In this document: in pieces, positions 25,256-35,800 of the stretch
How positions within the stretch are numbered: the first letter of the stretch is position 1
Layout of the letters: each line of letters begins with the position of its first letter
DNA from: Synechocystis sp. PCC 7509
Lineage (GTDB): Bacteria; Cyanobacteriota; Cyanobacteriia; Cyanobacteriales; Chroococcidiopsidaceae
Direction: 5' to 3'
Assembly (NCBI RefSeq): GCF_000332075.2
Contig: NZ_ALVU02000001.1
Coordinates: 1,507,193-1,571,192, forward strand
DNA: 64,000 nt
Notes under the pieces: model-generated
What the model was told of the DNA's origin: nothing
Seen by the model: only the letters and a program-made list of their open reading frames with translations
Database searches by the model: none
Program-made: the position numbers and the translations under genes

Positions 25256-25597
25256 TCAAGCTAGCTTATTTTTAACTCTTTTTTTAAGTTCTCCATAATT
25301 CGATTCAATTTCTTTAAGGACATCATAAGCATCCTCTACCTTATCTATTAAATCCTTCAAACTTAACTCTATGTAATGTCTGTAGTTAAAAACGACCGGG
25401 AAAAACAGCATATCTCTATCTCTATCTCTATCTCTATCTCTGTTTCTATCACTAGCTAAAGCCGAATTAACTAAAATATTAGCAGCTTTGTAATAACCGT
25501 GAATGTGATTATTTGAGCCTAGTAAGTAATTTCCACCTGCTATTGCTTCATTTTGCCAATTCTTCTTTGTTGATGAAATAAAAGTTTTGTTTATCAT
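25256..25597 (-). CDS. Unknown protein, probable N-terminal half of a broken gene
   Basis: A 113-residue frame with NEAIAGGNYLLGSNNHIHGYYKAANILV and then VVFNYRHYIELSLKDLI. The latter is reminiscent of HEPN-type helical proteins, which carry an R-x4-6-H motif; here R-H-Y is present without a complete motif. A (Arg-Asp) repeat from a hexanucleotide microsatellite lies between the two segments. It ends 31 bases before the next frame of what was probably the same gene. Confidence 0.45.
   Translation of the reverse strand: MINKTFISSTKKNWQNEAIAGGNYLLGSNNHIHGYYKAANILVNSALASDRNRDRDRDRDRDMLFFPVVFNYRHYIELSLKDLIDKVEDAYDVLKEIESNYGELKKRVKNKLA
25411..25440. repeat. Hexanucleotide microsatellite TATCTC x5
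   Basis: Five exact tandem copies of TATCTC, followed by the imperfect copies TGTTTC and TATCAC. Read on the minus strand they encode alternating Arg-Asp. A six-base unit changes length without shifting the frame. Confidence 0.9.
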
Positions 25598-25704
25598 AAG
25601 GTTGTAATAACGATCTGAATACTCTATTTTAAATGACTTAAGTATGTTATGGAAATTTAAATTGGCAATAGATACTTAAATCTTGCTTAAATTATTTTTT
25701 GCAA

Positions 25705-25944
25705 TTATTCTAAAAAGCTTTCAATTTCTTCATTTGTAAAGCCAAATTGTCTACAAATGCGTAACACATAAGCAGGTGACATTTCTCCTGCGCCTATATC
25801 TATAGGAACGACTTTTCGCACTGCATCAATTTCATGAGTATATAAGCAATGGTCGCCTTTCCCTTGTCTATAAAATGTACAGCCTGCTTTTTCCAAAAGC
25901 TTAATCAATTCTCTAGGTTTAAGAGAAGGTATATTTTTAGGCAT
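25705..25944 (-). CDS. hicA: HicA-type mRNA interferase toxin
   Basis: A 79-residue protein with the HicA pattern: LKPRELIKLLEKAGCTFYRQGKGDHCLYTH, with a catalytic His in KGDH, and IDIGAGEMSPAYVLRICRQFG. HicA has a double-stranded RNA-binding-like fold and cuts mRNA. The gene overlaps hicB by 8 bases. Here the antitoxin gene is first and the toxin second. Confidence 0.9.
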   Translation of the reverse strand: MPKNIPSLKPRELIKLLEKAGCTFYRQGKGDHCLYTHEIDAVRKVVPIDIGAGEMSPAYVLRICRQFGFTNEEIESFLE

Positions 25945-26212
25945 AAACCTTTCTCAATTCATAGGACTCTGAATCGTTTTGTCGATCTTCTACCATTAGA
26001 AACTCGTGCAGTTCTTCTATAGAAATAGGGGCAGTATAAATATTATTTTCAATTGCCCGAACAGCTTGAAAAGACTCAATGGCTTCTTTTAACTTATCAA
26101 TGGCTTCTTGTTGATTTTTTCCTTGTCCTACAATTCCATTTTCTAGGCATAAGCTAACCCAATAGCCTGCACTTTGTCTAATTACTGCTGTATAAAACTC
26201 CATAGATTTCAC
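25937..26212 (-). CDS. hicB: HicB-type antitoxin
   Basis: A 91-residue protein with the HicB RNase H-like half: FYTAVIRQSAGYWVSLCLENGIVGQGKNQQEAIDKLKEAIESF. The C-terminus is short, without a clear helix-turn-helix, so autoregulation may use another element. It overlaps hicA and lies 59 bases after acnB on the same strand. Confidence 0.88.
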   Translation of the reverse strand: MKSMEFYTAVIRQSAGYWVSLCLENGIVGQGKNQQEAIDKLKEAIESFQAVRAIENNIYTAPISIEELHEFLMVEDRQNDSESYELRKVYA

Positions 26213-26271
26213 TCGTTATTATTCAAATGTAGCAAGGTAGTTTATCAAAGTACCCTGCTACTTATTATCGA

Positions 26272-28881
26272 CTAGCGCAGCGTACCTGCGGGGATGCCTA
26301 AAATATCCTCAATGCGAGGCATTTCTTCTAAGGGAATTACTCGCCCTTCGTCTTCAAAATTGGCGATTTGGTCAAAGTTCAGATAGCGGTACAAATTGTC
26401 AGCAAAAGGATTAATTTTATTTGCTACAACCTGCATATATTCCTGTACTGTGGGAATCCGCCCTAACATTGCACAAACAGCAGCAAGTTCCGCCGAACCA
26501 AGATAAACTTGCGCTCCTTTACCCATGCGGTTATTAAAGTTGCGCGTTGAAGTGGAAAATACGGTTGTTCCATCTCCTACCCGTGCCTGATTGCCCATAC
26601 ACAAGCTGCATCCCGGCATTTCTGTTCTCGCACCCGCCGCGCCAAAGGTGCTGTAAACTCCTTCTTCTTTTAGCTGATGTTCGTCCATCCGCGTTGGGGG
26701 ACAAATCCATAGTCGAGTTTTTACAGGGGGTTCGCCTTCTAATACTTTGGCTGTAGCGCGGTAATGACCAATATTTGTCATGCAAGAACCGATAAATACT
26801 TCCTGCACCGCATCCCCTGCTACTTCTGATAGTAGTTTGACATTATCCGGGTCATTGGGGGCAGCAACAATTGGCTCTTTAATTTCGTTCAAGTCAATCT
26901 CAATAATCTCTGCGTACTCTGCATCGCTATCAGCTTCCATTAGTATGGGATTTGCTAACCACTGTTCCATTTTGGCGACGCGACGCATAATAGTACGAGC
27001 ATCTTCATAACCCCGCGCTACCATATTTGTCATTAAGGCAATATTAGAACGCAGATATTCTGATACTGTTTCTATATTTAGCTTAATCGTACATCCCGAA
27101 CACGATCGCTCGGCAGTGGCATCAGTTAGTTCAAAAGCTTGTTCTACCTTCAAGTCGGGCAATCCTTCTATCTCCATAATCCGCCCAGAGAAGATGTTTT
27201 TCTTATTCTCTTTAGATACCGTTAATAAGCCTTTTTGGATGGCTATATAAGGAATTGCGTTCACAATATCTCGCAGGGTTACTCCCGATTGCAATTCCCC
27301 CTTAAACCTGACTAACACTGATTCCGGCATATCTAAAGGCATCAATCCCAACGCCCCAGCAAAGGCTACTAAACCCGAACCTGCGGGGAAGGAAATACCC
27401 AAGGGGAAACGGGTATGAGAGTCGCCGCCAGTACCTACAGTATCGGGTAATAGCATTCGATTTAGCCAAGAGTGAATAATTCCATCTCCAGGACGTAACG
27501 CAACGCCGCCCCGTTCTGCCATAAAATCGGGTAATTCGTGATGAGTTTTAATGTCTACAGGCTTGGGATAAGCGGCGGTATGACAGAAGCTTTGCATGAC
27601 TAAATCTGCGCTAAAACCAAGACAAGCAAGTTCTTTAAGTTCATCGCGGGTCATGGGCCCTGTGGTATCTTGAGAACCTACCGTAGTCATAATTGGTTCG
27701 CAGGATGTACCGGGGCGCACTCCTACGAGTCCGCAAGCTTTACCGACCATTTTTTGCGCTAATGTGTAGCCTTTCCCTGTATCTACGGGCGAACGAGGAC
27801 GAATAAATATAGAACTAGGTTCAATTCCTAACGCTGCTCTAATTTTGTCCGTCAAACTGCGCCCAATTAGTAGCGGGATACGTCCCCCAGCGCGGACTTC
27901 ATCGGCAATTGTATCGGGTTGGAGGTTGAAAGTTGAAATTACTTCTCCGGATTCGTTAACAACTTCACCTTTGTAGGGATAGATAGTAATAATCATCCCG
28001 GTTTCTAGCTGAGAAACATCGCATTGAATCGGTAAAGCGCCGGAGTCTTCGGCGGTGTTGAAAAAGATAGGAGCGATCGCACTTCCCAATATATACCCAC
28101 CAGAACGCTTATTTGGCACGTAGGGTATATCTTGCCCAATATGCCACAATACAGAATTTATAGCAGATTTGCGCGACGAACCCGTCCCCACTACATCGCC
28201 TACATAGGCTACAGGATGCCCTTTAAGCTTCAATTCCTTAATAATTTCTAACGCCCCCGGCATTTTTGATTCCAGCATTACCAAAGCGTGCATCGGAATG
28301 TCTGGGCGGGTTGTGGCGTGAGGTGCGGGGGAAAGATCGTCGGTATTTGTTTCTCCCGGTACTTTAAATACCGTTACAGTAATTTTTTCCGCTAAAGGGG
28401 GGCGATTTGTAAACCATGTAGCATCCGCCCAAGCTTCAATTACTTGTTTAGCATAGGTATTAGTTTCTGCTAGGTCAAAAACATCGTGGAAAGCATCATA
28501 AACTAAGACTGTATGACTAAGCGCTTTTACCGCCGCTTTTGCTATTTCCTCGTTATCAGAAGACAGCAAATCTACCAAGCTTCGGACGTTATAGCCGCCA
28601 AGCATAGTTCCTAATAATTCTATGGCGTAGATAGGCGAAACTAAAGGGCTGCTAATTGCTCCTTTGGCAATTCCCGTCAAAAATCCAGCTTTTACATAGG
28701 CTGCGGGATCTACTCCTGGGGAAATGCGATCGCGCAATAAATGTAATAATGTTTCTTTCTCCCCTACTGGTGGCGCTTTCAGTAGTTCGCACAACTGGGA
28801 TGTCTGCGGCGCATCCAATGGTAATGGGGGAATATTTAACGCCGCTCTTTCGGCGGTATGTTGGCGATATTCTTCAAGCAT
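26272..28881 (-). CDS. acnB: Aconitate hydratase B / 2-methylisocitrate dehydratase
   Basis: An 869-residue AcnB that interconverts citrate and isocitrate. It has the N-terminal HEAT-like domain specific to AcnB (residues 1-160), the swivel domain ([35 protein letters not shown]) and the cluster domain. 4Fe-4S cysteines are in [20 protein letters not shown] and GCSLCMGNQ. The final SRNFNNRMG-type motif reads [19 protein letters not shown]. Length is normal. Cyanobacteria commonly have AcnB for glutamate supply. Confidence 0.97.
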   Translation of the reverse strand: MLEEYRQHTAERAALNIPPLPLDAPQTSQLCELLKAPPVGEKETLLHLLRDRISPGVDPAAYVKAGFLTGIAKGAISSPLVSPIYAIELLGTMLGGYNVRSLVDLLSSDNEEIAKAAVKALSHTVLVYDAFHDVFDLAETNTYAKQVIEAWADATWFTNRPPLAEKITVTVFKVPGETNTDDLSPAPHATTRPDIPMHALVMLESKMPGALEIIKELKLKGHPVAYVGDVVGTGSSRKSAINSVLWHIGQDIPYVPNKRSGGYILGSAIAPIFFNTAEDSGALPIQCDVSQLETGMIITIYPYKGEVVNESGEVISTFNLQPDTIADEVRAGGRIPLLIGRSLTDKIRAALGIEPSSIFIRPRSPVDTGKGYTLAQKMVGKACGLVGVRPGTSCEPIMTTVGSQDTTGPMTRDELKELACLGFSADLVMQSFCHTAAYPKPVDIKTHHELPDFMAERGGVALRPGDGIIHSWLNRMLLPDTVGTGGDSHTRFPLGISFPAGSGLVAFAGALGLMPLDMPESVLVRFKGELQSGVTLRDIVNAIPYIAIQKGLLTVSKENKKNIFSGRIMEIEGLPDLKVEQAFELTDATAERSCSGCTIKLNIETVSEYLRSNIALMTNMVARGYEDARTIMRRVAKMEQWLANPILMEADSDAEYAEIIEIDLNEIKEPIVAAPNDPDNVKLLSEVAGDAVQEVFIGSCMTNIGHYRATAKVLEGEPPVKTRLWICPPTRMDEHQLKEEGVYSTFGAAGARTEMPGCSLCMGNQARVGDGTTVFSTSTRNFNNRMGKGAQVYLGSAELAAVCAMLGRIPTVQEYMQVVANKINPFADNLYRYLNFDQIANFEDEGRVIPLEEMPRIEDILGIPAGTLR

Positions 28882-29040
28882 TCTATATAAATCCTCTCTT
28901 TATTTTGTTTCTACTGCCAGATTAGCGCTGCTGCTAACATCAATACGGTTTGTCATGATACTTCTAAAACTAAATCCCTAGGAAGTCGCGGTACAATTAT
29001 TTTTTAAAGCTGTAAGGGCGCTACTCCTAACTGTTTCTAT

Positions 29041-29364
29041 ATGCCTCAAACTTACACCGTTCAAATTCTCCACGCCGGAACAACTCATACTATCCAAGTT
29101 CCCGAAGACCAAATTATCCTTAAAGCTGCCGATGCTGCGGGTTTGGGGTTGCCAAGTTCTTGTAATGCGGGGGTTTGTACTACCTGTGCTGCCCAAATTT
29201 TAGAAGGAACTGTAGAACAAAGCGAGGGTATGGGTATTAGCCTTGAACTTCAAAAAGAAGGCTATGCTTTGCTTTGTGTTTCCTATCCTCGTTCTGACTT
29301 GAAAATTGAGACAGAAAAAGAAGACCGAGTTTATCATTTACAATTTGGTCAGTTCCAACAATAG
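29041..29364 (+). CDS. Plant-type 2Fe-2S ferredoxin
   Basis: A 107-residue ferredoxin with ligands Cys41, Cys46, Cys49 (SSCNAGVCTTC) and Cys79 (LLCVSYP). The C-terminus is extended by an acidic DRVYHLQFGQFQ tail, typical of a cyanobacterial minor ferredoxin rather than the main photosynthetic PetF. Its partners are unknown. It is the first of three closely spaced genes, followed after 10 bases by a small conserved protein and then DUF3326, divergent from acnB. Confidence 0.9.
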   Translation: MPQTYTVQILHAGTTHTIQVPEDQIILKAADAAGLGLPSSCNAGVCTTCAAQILEGTVEQSEGMGISLELQKEGYALLCVSYPRSDLKIETEKEDRVYHLQFGQFQQ

Positions 29365-29374
29365 CTCTTAATTT

Positions 29375-29560
29375 ATGACTACTCACTTTATCACCGCCGA
29401 AATTAACCTAGAAGAAACCCCCACCCAACTCCACAAAGCCATTGAGTCAGAATTGGCAAAACAGGGAGAACCTTTGCGTTGGGCGATCACATCGGTAAAT
29501 ATGCAAAAGCAAACTGTGATCGTTGAAGCCGTTGTTACCTTAGAATCACCTCGCGAGTGA
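29375..29560 (+). CDS. Small conserved protein of the ferredoxin-DUF3326 operon
   Basis: A 61-residue protein (HFITAEINLEETPTQLHKAI ... WAITSVNMQKQTVIVEAVVTL) with a beta-alpha-beta pattern and no membrane segment. I do not know its family by name. Its stop overlaps the GTG start of the next gene (GTGA), so coupling with DUF3326 is likely. Confidence 0.7.
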   Translation: MTTHFITAEINLEETPTQLHKAIESELAKQGEPLRWAITSVNMQKQTVIVEAVVTLESPRE

Positions 29561-30600
29561 ATCATCCTTACACTGCTATTTTAATTATACCAACGGGAAT
29601 TGGTGCGGCAATTGGCGGTTATGCTGGAGATGCTTTGCCCGTTGCTCGTGCGATCGCCTCAGTATGCGATCGCCTAATTACTCACCCAAATGTCCTCAAT
29701 GGCGCTCAATTATACTGGTCAATGCCTAATGTTCTCTATGTAGAAGGTTATGGACTTGACAAGTTTGCTGCTTCTGCTTGGGGTTTGCATCCAGTGCGGC
29801 AAAATCGGATTGGGTTAATTCTCGACAAGGGAATTGAACCAGAATTGCAAGTTAGACAACTCCAAGCCGCCGAAGCTGCTAGAGCAACTTTAGGACTATC
29901 TCTAACGGATTACGTGATTACCGATACTCCTTTAAATGTAGAATTACGTACCTCAGCATCGGGGGCAAGTTGGGGAACTATAGAAAATCCCGATAGTTTG
30001 TTACGAGCGGCGCAAAAATTAATTGATATAGGGGCAAATGCGATCGCAGTTGTAGCCCGTTTCCCCGATGATATCGATAGCACCGCTCTAGAACAGTATC
30101 GTCACGGGCAAGGAGTAGATCCTTTAGCGGGGGCGGAAGCCGTTATTAGTCACTTAATAGTTAAAACCTTTAAAATCCCTTGCGCTCACGCTCCAGCCTT
30201 ATTACCACTGCCCATCGACCCCAATATATCACCGCGATCGGCGGCGGAAGAATTAGGTTATACCTTTTTGCCCAGCGTGCTTGTCGGTTTAAGTCGCGCT
30301 CCTAGATTTACAAGCGATCGGCGCGATATTTGGGCAAAGGAAGTTGATGCTGTCATCGTACCTGCAACCGCCTGTGGTGGCAGCGCTATTTTAAGCTTAA
30401 GCAATAGCACTGCTCAAATAATTACCGTGAGCGACAATCATACTAAAATGCTCGTTCCTCCAGCACCTCTGGGGATTAAAGCAATTCAAGTAAACTCTTA
30501 TTTAGAAGCCGTTGGAGTGCTAGTAGCTCATAAAGCAGGCGTAGATTTAGCTAGTTTTAGCCCCACTATTTCACCTTTAAACTGTTTATTAACTATGTAA
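29557..30600 (+). CDS. DUF3326 domain protein
   Basis: A 347-residue protein whose start (ILIIPTGIGAAIGGYAGDALPVARAIASVCDRLITHPNVLNGAQLYW) and RQLQAAEAARATLGL segment identify DUF3326, present across cyanobacteria and plant plastid lineages. Function unknown. The many Gly-rich turns and the VVPATACGGSAI segment near residue 275 suggest a nucleotide- or cofactor-binding fold. It starts at a GTG that overlaps the previous stop. Confidence 0.85.
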   Translation: MNHPYTAILIIPTGIGAAIGGYAGDALPVARAIASVCDRLITHPNVLNGAQLYWSMPNVLYVEGYGLDKFAASAWGLHPVRQNRIGLILDKGIEPELQVRQLQAAEAARATLGLSLTDYVITDTPLNVELRTSASGASWGTIENPDSLLRAAQKLIDIGANAIAVVARFPDDIDSTALEQYRHGQGVDPLAGAEAVISHLIVKTFKIPCAHAPALLPLPIDPNISPRSAAEELGYTFLPSVLVGLSRAPRFTSDRRDIWAKEVDAVIVPATACGGSAILSLSNSTAQIITVSDNHTKMLVPPAPLGIKAIQVNSYLEAVGVLVAHKAGVDLASFSPTISPLNCLLTM

Positions 30601-30690
30601 AAAATTAACTTTAAGTTGTACTTCCCCTTGATTCCATCTTAGATACTAAATATTAAGCCCAGTTTGCCAAAAATAGCGGCAGTTTAAAAA

Positions 30691-32013
30691 ATGTCTTCCA
30701 TTACTCTAGAAGTTCTGCTCCTCTTACTGTTGATCCTTGCTAATGGCATATTTTCTATGTCGGAAATGGCGATCATCTCCTCCCGGAAGGTAAGGCTGCA
30801 AAACATGGCGAATCAAGGAAATAAAAAAGCAAGAGTTGCTCTAGATTTGGCTGAATCCCCCAATAAATTTTTGTCTACAGTCCAAGTAGGTATTACCTTA
30901 ATCGGCATTTTGGCGGGTGCTTTTGGGGGTGCTACTATTTCCGAAAAATTAGCAGAAAATCTCAATCAAATTCCTTGGTTAGCACCCTATAGTCAAGGGT
31001 TATCTTTTGGGATTGTGGTTATGGTGATTACTTACCTATCCTTGATTGTGGGCGAACTTGTACCCAAACGCCTCGCTCTAAATAATCCCGAAGTGATCGC
31101 CGCTACTGTAGCAATGCCTATGAGAGCGATCGCCGCCTTTGCTTCCCCGGTTGTCCATCTACTCAGCGCCTCTACAGACTTAGTATTGCGAATAATAGGC
31201 ATAGGCCCTTCCAGCGAACCCCAAGTAACGGAAGAAGAAATCAAAGTATTGATCGAGCAAGGTACAGAAGCAGGGATGTTTGAAGAAGCCGAACAAGACA
31301 TGGTAGAACGAGTATTTAGATTAGGCGATCGCCCCGTTAGTGCTTTAATGACACCGCGCCCCGATATCGTTTGGCTAGACTTGGAAGACACCAGCGAAGA
31401 AAACCGCAAAAAGATGATGGATAGCGCCAATTCTCGCTTTCCCGTTTGCCAAGGTGGTTTGGACAATGTTTTAGGAATTATGCCTGTCACCGACTTATTA
31501 GCTCGTAGTTTGTCCGGGGAAGCACTAGATTTAACAGTCTCTTTACGTCAACCTGTATTTGTCCCCGAAAGCACTCGCGGCTTAAAAGTGCTGGAGTTAT
31601 TTAAACAAACAGGTACTCATATGGCGCTAGTAGTCGATGAATACGGCGTAATTCAAGGCTTAGTGACTTTAAATGATATTTTAGTAGAAATTGTCGGCGA
31701 TGTGCCTTCCGCCGACGAATTAGACGATCCTCAAGCTGTGCAACGAGAAGATGGATCTTGGCTATTGGATGGAATGTTAAGTGTTGATGAATTTTTTAAA
31801 ATCTTTGCTGTACAAGACTTTCAAGGGGAACATCGTGGTAGCTATCAAACCCTAGGTGGCTTTGTAATTACCCATTTAGGACGCATCCCCAACGCCGCCG
31901 ATCATTTTGAATGGGATGGAATGCGGTTTGAGGTGATGGATATGGATGGCAATCGCGTTGATAAGGTTTTGGTAGTCCCAGCCGAAAAACCCTCTATGCA
32001 ATCATCGGATTAA
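30691..32013 (+). CDS. Hemolysin-family CorC/CNNM-type membrane protein
   Basis: A 440-residue protein with a DUF21/CNNM membrane domain (residues 1-190; ILANGIFSMSEMAIISSRK), a pair of CBS domains (MTPRPDIVWLDLEDTS; VDEYGVIQGLVTLNDILVEIVGD) and a C-terminal CorC_HlyC domain. Family members take part in Mg/Co efflux or Na-coupled transport; hemolysin is a historical name. Full length, and alone in its transcription unit. Confidence 0.9.
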   Translation: MSSITLEVLLLLLLILANGIFSMSEMAIISSRKVRLQNMANQGNKKARVALDLAESPNKFLSTVQVGITLIGILAGAFGGATISEKLAENLNQIPWLAPYSQGLSFGIVVMVITYLSLIVGELVPKRLALNNPEVIAATVAMPMRAIAAFASPVVHLLSASTDLVLRIIGIGPSSEPQVTEEEIKVLIEQGTEAGMFEEAEQDMVERVFRLGDRPVSALMTPRPDIVWLDLEDTSEENRKKMMDSANSRFPVCQGGLDNVLGIMPVTDLLARSLSGEALDLTVSLRQPVFVPESTRGLKVLELFKQTGTHMALVVDEYGVIQGLVTLNDILVEIVGDVPSADELDDPQAVQREDGSWLLDGMLSVDEFFKIFAVQDFQGEHRGSYQTLGGFVITHLGRIPNAADHFEWDGMRFEVMDMDGNRVDKVLVVPAEKPSMQSSD

Positions 32014-32227
32014 AGGGTTATTTGCAACTTAACTTCACATTTTTTTCAGTAAAGATACTGTGTTACTTTAGCTGTCTGTACTGCTATTAATTAGTTATAC
32101 CCGAACAGCAATAAATTATTTCTTCGAGGCGCTGGCTTTAATTAAAAAGAAATAATCTAGAGTTTGACAATTTTTATAATTTTTTTCCCTTGTCCAATTT
32201 AAACCTAGTTAAAACTAACTAATCATT

Positions 32228-32680
32228 ATGAGTACTACAATTTCTAATTTTAATGAAACCGCTAATCAGTCTACAGATCCTGATATTTGGTTAGTTAAAG
32301 GTAACGACCTAGCGAACTTGGGCGATTACGAAGAAGCTCTGAGCAGTTTTAACAAAGTAGTAGCAATTCAACCGCAAAACACTACCGCTTGGGTACAGAG
32401 ATCCGTAGTTTTAATCCATCTCAATCGTTACCTAGAAGCCGTTGATAGTTGCGATCGCGCTTTAGAAATTGATGACAGTGATCGACAAGCTTGGCTGTTT
32501 CGCGGTGCAGCATTAAATCATTTAGGTCGTTACAAAGAGTGTTATGCCAGCTACGATAAATCTTTAGGAATCGAGCAGCAAACCTTAAGACAAAAACTCA
32601 GCTTCAAACTTAAATCAATATGGCATAATTCCTCAGAAGTAAAAGCCCCTCAAATTAGCAATATTTCCCATCAAGTTTAA
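32228..32680 (+). CDS. TPR protein
   Basis: A 150-residue protein of about three tetratricopeptide repeats: WLVKGNDLANLGDYEEALSSFNKVV, AWVQRSVVLIHLNRYLEAVDSCDRAL and AWLFRGAALNHLGRYKECYASYDKSL. There is no signal peptide. A short basic tail follows. Partner unknown. A perfect hairpin closes the gene before the histidine kinase. Confidence 0.8.
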   Translation: MSTTISNFNETANQSTDPDIWLVKGNDLANLGDYEEALSSFNKVVAIQPQNTTAWVQRSVVLIHLNRYLEAVDSCDRALEIDDSDRQAWLFRGAALNHLGRYKECYASYDKSLGIEQQTLRQKLSFKLKSIWHNSSEVKAPQISNISHQV

Positions 32681-32717
32681 AAAGTTCTTTACCCCCAGCC
32701 CATGAGTATAAAAGCTT

Positions 32718-32743
32718 ATTCCTTTCCCGATTGGGAAAGGAAT
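32718..32743. terminator. Perfect hairpin after the TPR gene
   Basis: ATTCCTTTCCC at 32718-32728 is fully complementary to GGGAAAGGAAT at 32733-32743 across a 4-base loop. A long T-run is missing, so it may be a weak terminator or an RNA-stabilising structure between the TPR and kinase genes. Confidence 0.6.
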
Positions 32744-32856
32744 ATTAGTATAGGAAAGACAAACTCACTAAATTTTTTATTATTATTTGCTTAAGGTGTG
32801 TATTCTCCGATCAAACTGGGCAAACTATAAGTACACATCGTCAAAACCAAAAAACC

Positions 32857-35800
32857 GTGTTAGAGAGTGAAAAAGAACAAGTCAAACACTTACTAGCGAT
32901 CGAAGACAACCGAGGTAAACGCACAATTAGTCTAGAAAGTGCTAACTATTCAATTGGTCGTAATCCTACTAATTCTATAGTGCTACACTCCCAGTTGGTA
33001 TCGCGACAGCACGCTATTTTGGTGAGACTAACAGACCAAAGTCCGCACCTATTTCGGCTGATTGACGGCAATTTAAAAGGTGTACGCAGCACAAACGGCT
33101 TAAGAGTCAATGGTCAACATTGTTTTGAGCGCGAACTTAGCCATGAAGATGAAATTATTTTTGCCGATGACGTTAAAGCTTGGTACTACACAACGGTTGA
33201 CTCCCTAGAAATAAGTCCAGAGAATAGAGAAAAAGAAGTGATAAAAGTAGCTTCAAGTACCCTAATTGGAGTAGAGCGAGAAATAGCAAACTACAGTGAT
33301 GCGGCACTGCTAAAACTGGCAGCTTTTCCCGAACCCATTGCTAATCCAATTATTGAAATCGATCTAACAGGAAATATTACTTATATTAATCCCTCGGCAC
33401 TGGCACAGTTTCCAGACCTTAGAGAAACTAAGCTGCAACACCCTTTGTTAGAAGAAATAGTCCCCATTGTCAAAAACGGTCAAGAAACTTTTTTTGTGCG
33501 AGAAGTAGAAATTGGCAGTAAGATATTTTCTCAATCAGTTCATTATGTTGCCGTTAGCGGTCTAATTAGAAACTATATTGTCGATATTACCGAGAGCAAG
33601 CATACCGAACTTGCCTTACGCGAAAGCGAAGCTAAAAATCGAGCTTTATTAAACGCAATTCCTGATTTGATGTTGCGGCTTGATAAAAATGGTAATTGTT
33701 TAAATTATTTGCCAGCAAAAACAGATACTGACCGCCCTAACGAGTGTGCAATTCTACCTCAAGAAATAATAAGTCAGAGGATGCACCATATAAATCGAGC
33801 TTTGCAAACAGGCGAAACTCAAATTTTTGAGTATCAACTCCAAGTCCAGGGTACTACGTGCCATCATGAAGTAAGAATCGTTGTTGACGGCGAAGACGAA
33901 GTTTTGGCAATTGTTCGCGATATTAGCTCCCGCGTTACGGCTGAAATCGAACTCAAACAAGCTAAAGACGAACTAGAACTTCGCGTTCAAGAACGTACCA
34001 CAGAACTCCAAAAGGCTAACAATCGATTGCTTAGAGAGATCGTTACTCGCCACAGAGCCGAAGAAGAAGTACGTTTTCTCCAAACGATGACTCAATCTAT
34101 TGGCGAATCGGCAAACTTTCACTCGGCTTTAGGTGTAGCACTGCGCTTAGTGTGCGACTTTACAGGTTGGGCGTTTGGAGAAGCCTGGATTCCTCATGGT
34201 GGCGCTCTTGAATGCAGTCCGGCTTGGTATAGAAATACCCAAAATCTCGATAAGTTTAGACTGGAGAGCGAAAACCTGACTTTTTTGTTAGGGGTAGGAT
34301 TGCCAGGGCGGGTTTGGTCATCAAAGCAGCCGGAATTGATGCAAAGTGTTGTTAATGCTTCATACACCGATTTTTTGCGTAAAGCTTGCGCTTTAGAGGT
34401 TGGTTTTAAGTCTGGGTTAGGTATTCCAATTGTAGCAACGGATCGCGTTTTGGCGGTTTTGGTGTTTTTTATGTTTACCGCCGACGACGAAGACAAACAC
34501 TTAGTCAAGCTTGTTTCTACCGTAGCAACCCAGTTGGGCGCATTAATCCAACGCAAGCAAGTAGAAGAAGCTTTATCCGATAGCGAGGAGCGTTTTCGGC
34601 TATTAGTAGAGGGCGGGAAAGATTACGCTATTTTTATGCTCGATATAGAAGGAAATATTATTAGCTGGAATACTGGAGCCGAGCGAATCACAGGTTATAC
34701 GTCCGCAGAAATTTTAGGCAGGTCTTTTTATTGTTTTTATCCACCAGAAGATAGAGCTATAAACAAACCTGAATATCTGCTACACCTAGCTAAAGTAAAT
34801 AGTCAAATCGAAGATGAAGGCTGGCGAATATGTAAAGATGGTTCGCAAATTTGGGTGGATGAGATTATCACCGCCCTGAAAGATCAAAATGGGCAACTAC
34901 GAGGCTTTTCTAAAGTGGTACGCAATACTACAGAAAATCGGCGCAGTCAACAAGCCTTACAAGAGAGCGAACAGCGTTTGCAGGCAATACTCGACAACTC
35001 TACAGCCTTAATTTACGTTAAAGACCTCCAGGGAAGGTTCATTACCATTAATTCTTGGTTTGGAATTGTGTTCAATATCCACAGAGAAGAGATTAAAGGC
35101 AAAACTGACTATGATCTCTTTCCCAAAGAAATAGCTGATACCTACCGAGCAAACGAATTAAAAGTAATAGAAACTAAAAGCCCAATGGATTGGGAAGAAG
35201 TGGCTCCGCAAAGTGACGGATTGCATACTTATATTTCGATCAAGTTTCCCCTATTTGACGCGGTGGGAAAAATCTATGCCGTTTGTGGGATTTCTACCGA
35301 TATTAGCGATCGCAAACGAGTAGAAGATGCTCTAAATTCAAGTTTAGCGACAAATAGAGCCTTGCTTAACGCTATCCCCGATTCAATGTTTCGCATTAGT
35401 TTTAAGGGAATTTTTGTTAATTTTAAAGCTGTAAAAAATAATCGTTTACCACTACCTACACAAGAATTTTTGGGCAAAAGTTTGTATGAGGTATTTCCTT
35501 ATCAAGTAGCTAATCCGATGATGGATTGCGTACAGTTGGCTTTGACTACCAAAAATATGCAAATTCTTGAATATCAGTTGCTATTAGATGACAATCTTTT
35601 GGACTACGAGGCGCGAATTGCTGTTAGTGCAGAAAATGAAGTAATGGCGATTATTCGCGATATTACTGAGCGCAAGCACGTAGAAACAGATATTCGCCAG
35701 GCTTTAGAAAAGGAAAAAGAACTGGGCGAACTAAAATCGCGGTTTGTGACCATGGCTTCTCATGAATTTCGGACTCCTTTGGCGACAATTTTATCGTCTA

